A program made the translations under genes and the position numbers. The notes below the pieces were generated by a model that saw only the letters and a list, made by a program, of their open reading frames with translations, did no database searches and was not told where the DNA came from. A stretch of 18,885 bases of DNA from Lentisphaeria bacterium (GTDB taxonomy: Bacteria > Verrucomicrobiota > Lentisphaeria > Oligosphaerales > Oligosphaeraceae): NCBI GenBank assembly GCA_016287975.1, contig JAEEXV010000178.1, positions 1 to 18,885 of the forward strand, read 5' to 3'. Every line of letters begins with the position of its first letter. Position 1 is the first letter of the stretch. Below, piece after piece: positions 1 to 6,944 of the stretch.

Positions 1-782
1 ACCTTGGTGGCAATGCCGATGATGCTCGCCGCCCGGGCCAGCTTCTCGGAGGCCTGCGCGATGCTGATCACCGCATTCGACGGAATGCACAGGGTCGCGA
101 TCGACGCCGCCAGCATGATGCCGGTGAACATGATGGTCCCCGCCATCTGCTGCTGCTGCTTCGTCAGGTCCTTGCCGGTGAACATTTTCTGAATGGCATT
201 GCAGAACTTGCCAAGTCCCTCGGTGATGGCCTTCGACACCTTGTCGCTGCTCGTCACCACCAGGCTCGCCACCGCCAGCAGCGCCGCCACGCACGGCCCC
301 ACCGCGATGCCGCCGGAGGCGATGCACGCCACCGCGGCGACGGCGATGGCGATGGCCGCGCCGATCCACGCGAAGGCCTTGGCCACCTTCGAGTTCTTCT
401 CCGCCTTCTCCGCCGCCTCGACGGACTCCTTGATCTTGTCCATCTGCGCCTGGTGCTGGTTCTTGATGGCGCCCTTGTCGTTCTCCAGGCGCTGCTTCGC
501 CTCCTTGACCTGCTTCTCATCGGTCATCATCTGCAGGAGGGCGATGATCTTCTCCAGGTTCTTCTGCCCGTCGGAGGCCTTCGTGTTCGGAGTGTCGATG
601 TCGTCGACGATGCTCACCTGGTTGCCTTGCGCGGTGACCGCCTCCGCCAGGATCGTCAGCAACTTGTCGGCGCTGACGTTCGACAGGTTCTGGTAGCCGC
701 CCAGCTCGTTGATCTGCTCGGGCGTGAAGATGCCCTGAAGCGTGCTCAGGGGCAGGTTGCTCAGATTGATTTCCATTCCCAT
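1..782 (-). CDS. sctE: T3SS translocator protein, YopB/IpaB/SctE family (3' end outside window)
   Basis: The first 260 residues are present; the C-terminus runs off the window. In this family the protein is secreted and inserts in the host membrane as the large subunit of the translocation pore. Residues 73-133 form a charged, Gln/Lys/Glu-rich coiled coil. It is followed by a long hydrophobic hairpin at about 136-177 (AFAWIGAAIAIAVAAV, a Gly/Pro break near 157-163, then AALLAVASLVV) and a further hydrophobic segment at about 214-234. This is the classic SctE arrangement. The start is the ATG at 782, with AAGGAG 9 nt upstream; a second in-frame ATG at 776 is less well spaced. Its presumed chaperone, the TPR protein, is the next gene upstream, as in sycD-yopB. 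A strong hairpin lies in the gap between the two. The family call is firm; subfamily is not resolved. Confidence 0.85.
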   Translation of the reverse strand, partial: MGMEINLSNLPLSTLQGIFTPEQINELGGYQNLSNVSADKLLTILAEAVTAQGNQVSIVDDIDTPNTKASDGQKNLEKIIALLQMMTDEKQVKEAKQRLENDKGAIKNQHQAQMDKIKESVEAAEKAEKNSKVAKAFAWIGAAIAIAVAAVACIASGGIAVGPCVAALLAVASLVVTSSDKVSKAITEGLGKFCNAIQKMFTGKDLTKQQQQMAGTIMFTGIMLAASIATLCIPSNAVISIAQASEKLARAASIIGIATK

Positions 783-841
783 GGTTTCCGTCTCCTTGTT
801 GTCTGGTTCGCTGTGGTCGAAAAAAAAACACCTTTCACGAA

Positions 842-872
842 GGAAGAGGGGCGCCGGCGGCGTCCCTCTTCC
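842..872 (-). terminator. GC-rich hairpin, intercistronic terminator or attenuator
   Basis: GGAAGAGGG (842-850) is perfectly complementary to CCCTCTTCC (864-872). The inner CGCCG/CGGCG arms extend the stem almost to the tip. On the minus strand a run of eight T (plus 821-829) follows about 13 nt after the stem, which is farther than in a canonical intrinsic terminator. It lies between the chaperone and sctE genes, so it could cause partial termination, protect an mRNA 3' end, or act as a processing site. Read on the plus strand there is no T run. Confidence 0.55.
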
Positions 873-935
873 CTGTTCACCCTAAATCTCCGCGGCACGC
901 GGCAATGTTACACCGCGGCGTGAAAATATTCGGGT

Positions 936-1427
936 TTATTTGGCGTTTTCCAGCAGCGCCTGCAAGGCAAGGGCGCGGTCGCGATAGGACTTCTTCTCGG
1001 GGACGTCGGGGCAGAACTCCAGGACGGCCGTCAGGGCGGAGAGGGCGTTTTCCCGATCCTTCAGCGCAATGTAGCACTCCGCCGCATGCAGCTGCGCGCG
1101 CGGGTCCTTGAGGTCGAGCATGGAGGCATACGCATACGCCTTGACCGCGCCCGCGTAGTTCTTCTCCATCTGCTCCGCCGCGCCCAGCGCGATCCAGTAT
1201 TTCTTCTCGAGGTGGTCCACCAGGCACAGGTAGTGGAAGATCTTCGCCGCGTCCTTGTAGTTGCCCGCGCGGTAGAAGTTGTAGCCCAGAGAATACACCG
1301 ACTCGATCTGCTCGTCCGTCAAGCCCTGCAGATCCTTGATCGTGTAGTTCTCGGTGAACATCTTTTCCAGCATCGTCTTCAGCAGTTCGCTCGTCTCAGC
1401 GGTGACGTCCTTGATTTCTTCTGCCAT
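936..1427 (-). CDS. sycD: T3SS class II chaperone with TPR repeats (SycD/LcrH/IpgC family)
   Basis: This 163-residue protein has the family's usual size. An N-terminal helix (residues 10-40) leads into three TPR motifs at about 44-75 (LGYNFYRAGNYKDAAKIF), 77-109 (ALGAAEQMEKNYAGAVKAYAYA) and 111-143 (AAECYIALKDRENALSAL). Class II chaperones hold the hydrophobic translocators soluble in the cytosol before secretion, and the gene directly downstream encodes such a translocator. The start is the ATG at 1427, preceded by AAAAGGAAAA about 7 nt upstream. The open frame continues to 1481, but no ribosome-binding site supports the longer form. The 96 bp between this gene and the upstream one is the largest ordinary gap in the distal half of the operon. 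Confidence 0.9.
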   Translation of the reverse strand: MAEEIKDVTAETSELLKTMLEKMFTENYTIKDLQGLTDEQIESVYSLGYNFYRAGNYKDAAKIFHYLCLVDHLEKKYWIALGAAEQMEKNYAGAVKAYAYASMLDLKDPRAQLHAAECYIALKDRENALSALTAVLEFCPDVPEKKSYRDRALALQALLENAK

Positions 1428-1523
1428 CGTCGGTTTTCCTTTTGTTTTAGGGTGGATTGGGGACTCTCTGTCGGCTAACAAACAGTCGCCGTGTTAATGT
1501 AGGTTTTCTTGTCAGGAATGCAA

Positions 1524-1850
1524 TCAAAGCCGAAGATTATTTTTCAGCGCGCCGAGTTTTTCCTGGCGGTTCCGCTGCTCCTCGTCGGCGTCATAGTGGC
1601 GCTCCGCAAGGGCCTCGACCTCCTGCTTCCACTGCGCCTGGATCTCGTCCAGCTGCCGCCGCACCTCAGGCGGCAGCGCGGGATCCGCCAGGATGCGCTC
1701 GACATCCTCAGGCGTCAGCCCCGCCTCGCGGTACAGCGCCGCCGTCTGGTCCATCTGCTTCTGCGCCTCCCCCAGCAGTTCGCGCGACTTCCGAACCGTC
1801 TCCCGCGCCCGAGCCAGCGTCGCCTCGACCTCTTCCTTCGTGGTTCCCAT
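1524..1850 (-). CDS. Small helical charged protein in T3SS translocon operon, unknown function
   Basis: I do not recognise this 108-residue protein. It is rich in Glu, Arg, Gln and Ala and appears to be two helices (about 5-45 and 65-105) around a short Pro-containing stretch (LTPEDVERILADPALPPEV, residues about 50-68). There is no signal peptide, membrane segment or cysteine. The start is the ATG at 1850 because AGGAGG sits 6 nt upstream; a GTG at 1865 in the same frame overlaps that Shine-Dalgarno and is rejected. The gene begins 11 bp after the stop of the coiled-coil gene and precedes the TPR chaperone. By position it could be a small partner or chaperone of the upstream protein, comparable to LcrG beside LcrV, but that is only inference from order and size. 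Confidence 0.75.
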   Translation of the reverse strand: MGTTKEEVEATLARARETVRKSRELLGEAQKQMDQTAALYREAGLTPEDVERILADPALPPEVRRQLDEIQAQWKQEVEALAERHYDADEEQRNRQEKLGALKNNLRL

Positions 1851-1861
1851 GGCCCGCCTCC

Positions 1862-3274
1862 TCACACCATGCGCTCGTTGTGCATCTCGCGCTCGATTGC
1901 GGCGGAGTTCTGGTTGATGCCCGCCAGCTGCGTCTGGAAGTTCACGATGCCGTTGGCGATCTTCACCAGAACCTCCTCCAGCTCGTCGGCAAGCTCCTCG
2001 TTCTGCTGCAGAAGCGCCAGCAGCTCCTTGCGCAGATCATCGCTGATGCGCGCCTTCTCCTGGTTCACCTGCGCCGTCGCGTCATTGCGCTCCTTCACGC
2101 TCTCCGTGTAGTCCGCCATCGCCTCCAGAATCGCTTTCATCGAATCGCAGAAGACCTGCAAGACCATCGACACCGCCTGCGAACGCGCATTCTGCCCCTC
2201 CACCAGGCTCGCCTCCGCCTGAACCAGCGCCTTCGTCGCATTCGCCTTCGCCACCGACGCCTCCGTGTACGCACGGCTCGCCTGAAGGTAGCCAGTCTGC
2301 GCCGTCTCCTGCGCCGCCTTCGCGTCGGAGAGCGCCTGCTCGGCCTCCGCCAGCGCCTGCTCCTCGGCCGAGACATCGGCCTCGGGATCCTGCTTCGCCG
2401 CCTCCAGCGCCTGCGCCGCCGCGTCCCGCGCCGTCTGCGCCTCCTGCGCCTTGCCGTTTGCCTCGTCGACCTGCGCCGTCGCCTCGGTCAGCGCCTTCTC
2501 CGCCGCCGCGGCCTGGCTCTCCGACGCCGTCACCGCCGCCTGCGCCGCCGCAATCCCCGCCTGCGCCGCCGCAATCGCCGCGTCCGCCGAGGCGGTGCCA
2601 GACGCCATGTCCTTCGTCAGCGACTCCAGTTCGGCCTGCAAGGTCGCCACATCCTTCGCGAACTGGGCATTCGTGACATCCATGCCCTTGTCCCCCCACG
2701 CACGCTGCAGCACCGCCTCCGTCAGCGACGCCGCCGTCACGGTCTTGTCCGCTATCTGCGCCTTGAAGACCTCGATCAGCGCCTTCGCCGCGGGGGACGC
2801 ATTCGAATAGTCGACCTTGGACGGATCCTCGGCCTGCTCCATCAGCGCCAGCACCGCAAGCGCCTCGCCCGCGGTCGTGCTCGCGCCCGAACGCGTGATG
2901 GCGTCGTTCAGCGCCTGCAGCAGCCCCTGGCACGCCGCCGAGGTCGCCAGCATCGCCATGCGGCTGTTGTCCACCATGTTCATCCCCTGCGCAAACTGCT
3001 GCTCCTTTGAATCCGCCTGCAGCTGCGCCACCAGGCGCTGCAGCTGCGCCGTCGTCATCGCCGCGCTCTTCGGGGCGGTCAGGTCGGACGGCGCCACCTC
3101 CGCAGGCGCCTGCTGCGCGGGCGCGTCTGAGACGGTCAACGGCGCCTTCGCCAGCCCGCTCCCCTCCTGCACCCCCGTCGGCTCGTCGTCGAGCGGAGTG
3201 GTGATGCTGAAGTCAGGATTCGCCAACGTCGGCAGATTCACCTTCGCGATTTCACGGTCGATTTGCGGTGCCAT
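1862..3274 (-). CDS. Ala-rich coiled-coil protein, candidate T3SS-secreted tip/translocator-associated protein
   Basis: The 470-residue protein has a Pro/Ala/Thr-rich, probably disordered N-terminus (1-75), a helical region (76-220), a long Ala/Glu/Gln coiled coil (about 210-365) with an AIAAAQAGIAAAQAAV-type repeat near 233-248, and a C-terminal helical coil (about 370-465). There is no Sec signal, no hydrophobic stretch long enough for a membrane span, and only two Cys (115 and 376). A disordered N-terminus followed by coiled coils is common among T3SS substrates. It sits two genes upstream of the SycD-like chaperone, the place of LcrV in lcrGV-sycD-yopBD, so a needle-tip or hydrophilic translocator role is possible. 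No family motif confirms this. AAGGAG lies 10 nt before the ATG at 3274. Confidence 0.85.
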   Translation of the reverse strand: MAPQIDREIAKVNLPTLANPDFSITTPLDDEPTGVQEGSGLAKAPLTVSDAPAQQAPAEVAPSDLTAPKSAAMTTAQLQRLVAQLQADSKEQQFAQGMNMVDNSRMAMLATSAACQGLLQALNDAITRSGASTTAGEALAVLALMEQAEDPSKVDYSNASPAAKALIEVFKAQIADKTVTAASLTEAVLQRAWGDKGMDVTNAQFAKDVATLQAELESLTKDMASGTASADAAIAAAQAGIAAAQAAVTASESQAAAAEKALTEATAQVDEANGKAQEAQTARDAAAQALEAAKQDPEADVSAEEQALAEAEQALSDAKAAQETAQTGYLQASRAYTEASVAKANATKALVQAEASLVEGQNARSQAVSMVLQVFCDSMKAILEAMADYTESVKERNDATAQVNQEKARISDDLRKELLALLQQNEELADELEEVLVKIANGIVNFQTQLAGINQNSAAIEREMHNERMV

Positions 3275-3294
3275 AGTTGCGTTTCTCCTTTTTG

Positions 3295-3786
3295 TTATGG
3301 GTTTTCCCGATGAAAGTCAGCGGCCAGGCGGCCAATCCAGCGGAACCCCCGCTCGTCCCGCCCCAGCTCCACGAAATGGAACAGCCGACGATAGGCCTCG
3401 GTCAGCCGCTCCAGCCCCAGCGCCCCCTCCACATCCCCCACCCGCTTGATCTTCGCCACCCCGATTCGAAAGCCGCTGCCAGGCGTCGCCGCCAGCCGCA
3501 GGAACTCCCGCATGTCCCGCAGCGGCGAATGCAGCCCGAGGCGGGCGCCGCGGCGCTCGAAATCCACAATCACCAGCTCCTCCGCCGCCGTTGCCATCCA
3601 CGTGATGCCGCACGACGGGCACGCCGTGCACAGCCCCAGCAGCGTCCTGCGCCCCGCCCCCAGCCACGACGCCGACGACGACCACCCGCGCGCCGCCAGC
3701 ATCGCCGCGAACGGATGCGCCTCCAGCGCCTCCAGCGCCAGCGCCTCCCCAGGCTCGAATGTCCCGCACGACTCGCCCATGTCCAT
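3295..3786 (-). CDS. Hypothetical protein in T3SS operon
   Basis: I do not recognise this 163-residue protein. It is soluble, without signal peptide or clear membrane span. A Cys cluster lies at residues about 53-59 (CTACPSC), and an alpha/beta pattern follows (ELVIVDFERRG, then GFRIGVAKIKRV, then LTEAYRRLFHFVELG). The cluster alone is too short for a normal four-Cys zinc site, though Cys7 could contribute. The gene ends 20 bp before the coiled-coil gene, suggesting co-transcription. The start is uncertain: ATGs at 3786 and 3780 both lack a Shine-Dalgarno, and the leader is a short ATAG-type repeat. It is the first gene after the minisatellite. A secretion chaperone or accessory role is conceivable but not shown. 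Confidence 0.65.
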   Translation of the reverse strand: MDMGESCGTFEPGEALALEALEAHPFAAMLAARGWSSSASWLGAGRRTLLGLCTACPSCGITWMATAAEELVIVDFERRGARLGLHSPLRDMREFLRLAATPGSGFRIGVAKIKRVGDVEGALGLERLTEAYRRLFHFVELGRDERGFRWIGRLAADFHRENP

Positions 3787-3828
3787 CTATCTATCTGCCG
3801 AAACCGCGAAAATGTTACAGACAGTCCG

Positions 3829-3853
3829 GGATTTTCCGGATCCCGGAAAATCC
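3829..3853. repeat. Perfect inverted repeat at edge of minisatellite
   Basis: GGATTTTCCGG (3829-3839) is exactly complementary to CCGGAAAATCC (3843-3853) with a 3-nt loop. The right arm is the first unit of the 9-bp tandem array. On the minus-strand transcript this hairpin forms after the array and about 43 nt before the downstream start at 3786. The sequence after it has only a short T-rich stretch (ATTTTC), so it is a weak terminator at best. It may have arisen by inversion of one array unit. Confidence 0.6.
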
Positions 3854-4033
3854 GGAAACTCCGGAAAATCCGGAAACTCCGGAGAATCCGGAGAATCCGG
3901 AAACTCCGGAAACTCCGGAAACTCCGGAAACTCCGGAAACTCCGGAAACTCCGGAAAATCCGGAAAATCCGGAAAATCCGGAAAATCCGGAAACTCCGGA
4001 AACTCCGGAAACTCCGGAAACTCCGGAAACTCC
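3845..4033. repeat. 9-bp minisatellite, 21 perfect-length units (GGAAAMTCC type)
   Basis: Twenty-one contiguous 9-mers of three kinds are present: GGAAACTCC (C), GGAAAATCC (A) and GGAGAATCC (G), in the order ACACGG-CCCCCC-AAAA-CCCCC. There is no length variation. Every junction creates the palindrome TCCGGA, so this 6-mer recurs every 9 bp. The array fills most of the 270-bp gap between two same-strand genes (4057 and 3786). Because 9 is a multiple of 3 and no stop occurs, all frames read through as low-complexity peptide, but no gene uses it. The runs of identical units suggest expansion by replication slippage, so copy number probably varies between strains. Confidence 0.97.
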
Positions 4034-4056
4034 GCCCCCTCCCAGCCCCGCTCCCG

Positions 4057-4410
4057 CTACAACTCAGGCGGGGTCTCGGCCATCAGGCGCGCCAGCCGAA
4101 TCGCGTTTTCCTCGGCGGAGATCGGCTTCGGCGGCTCCAGCTCAGGCGCGCCAGGCGCGTCCTTCGACGGCGGCGTAGACATCCCGCGCAGCAGCAGTTC
4201 AGGGTCGATCGCCACTGGCGCCGACTTCGGCCGATCCAGTTCAGGGGCATCGCCGCCGCTCTGCTGCAGGGCGTTCAGCGCGTGCACCACCTCCAGCAGC
4301 AGCCGCCCGTCCGAGGACAGGCGCTCCTGCGTGCCCGCCGAGACCCCGCCCTCCCCGATCTCCTCCAGAATCTTCAGAAATTCGTCATTGTCCCTGGGCT
4401 TCTCCGTCAT
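4057..4410 (-). CDS. Small protein downstream of ECF sigma factor, possible truncated anti-sigma factor
   Basis: This 117-residue soluble protein is translationally coupled to the sigma factor gene (ATGA overlap at 4407-4410, with AGGAGGAGG about 8 nt before the ATG). Residues 6-50 (DNDEFLKILEEIGEGGVSAGTQERLSSDGRLLLEVVHALNAL) follow the pattern seen at the N-terminus of FecR-type or PVC-group anti-sigma proteins encoded after such sigma factors: a short helix, a G-G-x-S/T turn, an E/R-L helix and an L-E/Y-x-V-H helix. The usual transmembrane helix and periplasmic domain are missing; the rest (50-117) is Pro/Glu-rich and probably disordered. If it binds the sigma factor it would be a cytosolic anti-sigma or modulator. 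The coding call is good; the function is inferred from position and this resemblance. Confidence 0.7.
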   Translation of the reverse strand: MTEKPRDNDEFLKILEEIGEGGVSAGTQERLSSDGRLLLEVVHALNALQQSGGDAPELDRPKSAPVAIDPELLLRGMSTPPSKDAPGAPELEPPKPISAEENAIRLARLMAETPPEL

Positions 4411-4946
4411 GGCAGTTCCTCCTCCTTCCGCTCCATTTCAAGAATCATCTCGCGCATCTTCACGCGCAGCCGACACAGCGCGGTGCGAAGCGCCCCCTCG
4501 GCCATGCCGAGCCGACGCGCCACCTCCGCCAGCGGCTTCCCGTCGTGGTAGTGCAACTGCAGCATCAACCGCTCCTTGTCGGAGAGTTCCGCCATCGTCC
4601 GCCGCAGCAGCTCCTCCCGACGGTGGCGCGTCTCGTTCTCCGCCTCCATCGCCTCCCCGACCTTCTCCGAGATCTCACTGTTGTAGACCACCCGCGAACG
4701 CGCATGATCCCGAATATACCCCAGCGCCTCGTAGCACGCGATCCCCATCACCCACGCCCGAAACGACTGCGACTCGTCAAACTGCCCGAACTTCCGAAAG
4801 GCGCAGATCGCCGTGCGCTGAACCAGATCTGGCACATCCGACTTGTTGAAAATCACCCCGCAGAAATAGACCCGCACCGCCGATTCCACCTCGCACCACA
4901 GGCGGCTGAACCGCGACAGCATCTGGATTTCGCCTTCGTCACTCAT
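4407..4946 (-). CDS. RNA polymerase ECF sigma factor (sigma-70 family)
   Basis: The 179-residue protein has sigma region 2 at about 18-85, with the core-binding/-10 recognition pattern (DVPDLVQRTAICAFRKF, then FRAWVMGIACYEALGYIRD). After a linker, region 4 follows at about 113-167, with ELSDKERLMLQLHYHDG and the helix-turn-helix PLAEVARRLGMAEGALRTAL. The pattern resembles the Rhodopirellula/Verrucomicrobium ECF subfamily. The ATG at 4946 overlaps the phosphatase stop by 8 bp, and GGGAAGAAG precedes it by about 4 nt; longer starts up to 5030 lie inside the phosphatase gene and are rejected. Its position between signalling phosphatases and presumed T3SS substrates suggests that it controls this or a linked T3SS regulon. 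No autoregulated promoter motif could be defined by eye. Confidence 0.92.
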   Translation of the reverse strand: MSDEGEIQMLSRFSRLWCEVESAVRVYFCGVIFNKSDVPDLVQRTAICAFRKFGQFDESQSFRAWVMGIACYEALGYIRDHARSRVVYNSEISEKVGEAMEAENETRHRREELLRRTMAELSDKERLMLQLHYHDGKPLAEVARRLGMAEGALRTALCRLRVKMREMILEMERKEEELP

Positions 4947-6924
4947 CGGACTTCTTCCCGCGGTACAGAATCCCCATCTGCGTGATGTCATCGGCCTGCT
5001 CCGCACCCGCCGTGAACAACGCCAGCGCACTGTCCACCGACGACAGCACCGCCCCCGCCTCGCGAAGCCCCGCCTTCGTGGCAGCCATTTTCAGACGCTC
5101 CTCCCCGAAGAACGAACCGCCCTTGTCCTGCGCCTCCGTCACCCCGTCCGTGCAGCAGTAGAGGCAGTCGCCTGCCCGCAACTGGCACTCCTGCGCCTGA
5201 TAGCGGGTGCCCGCCTTGCCGCCCAGCACAAAGTCCGACTCCAGACGCACAAACTCCGACTTCCCGTCGGAATGGATCAGCAGCGGCGAGTTGTGCCCCG
5301 CGTTGGCCAGCCGCAGCCGCCCCGTGGACACCTCCAGGATGCCCACAAGCGCCGTCACGAACATCCCCGCCTCGTTGTTCTCGCAGAGCGCATCGTTCGC
5401 GCGCGCCAGCAGCTCCGACGGCGCCAGCCCGTTCTCCGCGTTGTTCCGCAGAATCGTCCGCGCGCTCATCATGATGAGCGCCGCGGGAATCCCCTTCCCC
5501 GCGACGTCGCACATCGCGAAATACAGATGGTCGTCGTCCAGGAGGCAGAAGTCGTAGAAGTCCCCTCCTACCTCGCGCACAGGGCGGATCGACGCCACCA
5601 GATCGAGGTCCTGCCGCCGCGGGAAGTCCCCTGGCAGCAGATCACGCTGGATCTGCGAGGCCACCGACAGCTCGCCTGAAAGCCGTTCCCGCGCCGCCGT
5701 CTCCGCCTGCACCTGCTCGATGTGCTCCTTCAGGTCATGCGCCATCGCGTTGAACATCCGCCCCAGCTGCGCGAGTTCATCCCGCCCTTCCTCCGCACAG
5801 CGCGTCTCCAGGTCCCCCGCACCCAACTGGCGCACCGACTGCATCAGACGCTCCAGAGGAGCCATCAGGAACTTCTGGTTCAGCGACATCGCCAGCACCA
5901 GCACCACGATCGCCAACAGCAGCAGCAGCCCGATCGCCTCCCGCTGGGAGGTCACCAGCGGCGCCGCCAGATCCTCTTCCGGCACCAGCACCACCAACTG
6001 CATCCATCCCTTGAAATCCGCATGGAATACCAGATACGGCCGCCCGTCCAGCGTCACCTGCCTACGGCTTCGATCCAGCTTCGACCGACGCGCCTTGCGG
6101 ATCAGATCCGTCCAGGTGGAGGCCCGAAGCCCTTCATCCCCCTGGAAGAGACTCTTCAGAATCTCCTCGCGGCTGCACGCCATCACAGTATCGCGGTCAG
6201 GATGGGTGTTGAGCAGCAGCGCAAACGCGCCTTCGGTCGGATGGATCGCCTGCAAATCCCGAATGATGTCCTCCTGGTAGCGGTCGATCGCCGCCACCCC
6301 CTCCAGTTCCTGCTTGCCGTAGATGCCGCAGCCGACCGTCACCACCCACGGTCCAGATGCATCCCGATACGGCGACGACCATACTGGCTCAGGATTCTCC
6401 ACGCGGCGCTGCGGCAATTGCCCCAGGATTTCCCAATACCATTTGCGGTCCAGATAGAACGCACCATTCAGCCCCTCCCCCACCTCGTCCCCCATCAACT
6501 TCCCGCCTGCGCTCCACCAGCGCAGCGTCTTCCCCTTGTCGCGCCACGCATAACGCAGCCAGTGCTCCGTGGTCCGCCGCCCCGGCACCAGGAACACCCC
6601 GTTGCCGCCTGGCAAATCCCCCTTGCCCTCCCTCCCGTGCGACATGCAGTTCCGCTCCAGCAGCGCGTCGAAGTTCTTCGGCCACTCCGAAGGCGCCTCC
6701 CGCAGCAGCGCCTGCGCCGCGTTGGCCAGATCCTGGGCATTCCGCTCCAGCTGGCGGTTCTCGCCCGCTACCCGCTCCTGCGCCACCCCTACCTCGCGCT
6801 CGATCTTCTCGCAGTGCATCCTGCGGTAGTCCGCCTGCATCCGCGCCGAAAAGAAGCTGAATACCCCCAGCAGCACGCCATAGCATACCGCGATGATCAG
6901 CAGATTTTTCTTTGAAAGCGACAT
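4939..6924 (-). CDS. Membrane PP2C/SpoIIE-type serine phosphatase with dCache-like sensor and HAMP (RsbU-like, copy 2)
   Basis: In this 661-residue protein an N-terminal membrane helix (about 7-27) is followed by a periplasmic dCache-like sensor (about 28-329; note WYWEILGQL and GPWVVTVGCGIYG), a second membrane helix (330-349), HAMP (about 350-402), a coil, and a PP2C/SpoIIE domain (about 425-661). Metal-binding and catalytic motifs are intact: GGDFYD (453-458), DVAGKG (473-478), NAGHN (541-545), CTDGVTEA (591-598) and QADDIT (643-648). Such phosphatases dephosphorylate anti-sigma-factor antagonists in partner-switching systems. AGGA lies 5 nt before the ATG at 6924. It is a tandem paralogue of the gene upstream and overlaps the sigma factor gene downstream. 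The cognate antagonist and kinase are not in this window. Confidence 0.93.
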   Translation of the reverse strand: MSLSKKNLLIIAVCYGVLLGVFSFFSARMQADYRRMHCEKIEREVGVAQERVAGENRQLERNAQDLANAAQALLREAPSEWPKNFDALLERNCMSHGREGKGDLPGGNGVFLVPGRRTTEHWLRYAWRDKGKTLRWWSAGGKLMGDEVGEGLNGAFYLDRKWYWEILGQLPQRRVENPEPVWSSPYRDASGPWVVTVGCGIYGKQELEGVAAIDRYQEDIIRDLQAIHPTEGAFALLLNTHPDRDTVMACSREEILKSLFQGDEGLRASTWTDLIRKARRSKLDRSRRQVTLDGRPYLVFHADFKGWMQLVVLVPEEDLAAPLVTSQREAIGLLLLLAIVVLVLAMSLNQKFLMAPLERLMQSVRQLGAGDLETRCAEEGRDELAQLGRMFNAMAHDLKEHIEQVQAETAARERLSGELSVASQIQRDLLPGDFPRRQDLDLVASIRPVREVGGDFYDFCLLDDDHLYFAMCDVAGKGIPAALIMMSARTILRNNAENGLAPSELLARANDALCENNEAGMFVTALVGILEVSTGRLRLANAGHNSPLLIHSDGKSEFVRLESDFVLGGKAGTRYQAQECQLRAGDCLYCCTDGVTEAQDKGGSFFGEERLKMAATKAGLREAGAVLSSVDSALALFTAGAEQADDITQMGILYRGKKSDE

Positions 6925-6944
6925 CGTTTCCTACACTCCCCCCG

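Noticed and set aside
1457..3010. 517-aa plus-strand open frame
   Set aside because: It is antisense to the coiled-coil gene and small helical gene, very Arg/Leu-rich, and has no ribosome-binding site or motif.
3845..4033. CRISPR array
   Set aside because: The units are 9 bp and contiguous with no unique spacers, and no cas genes are nearby. The same holds for the other two arrays.
3277..4849. Plus-strand repeat-peptide frames (NSG, PET or RKL repeats)
   Set aside because: A 9-bp array without stops is open in all frames. These frames also overlap the well supported minus-strand genes on both sides and have no start signals.
4947..5030. Longer sigma factor start
   Set aside because: The added residues are Arg/Ser-rich and antiparallel to no known region; they lie inside the phosphatase gene, while the ATG at 4946 has a purine-rich site and gives the normal ECF length.
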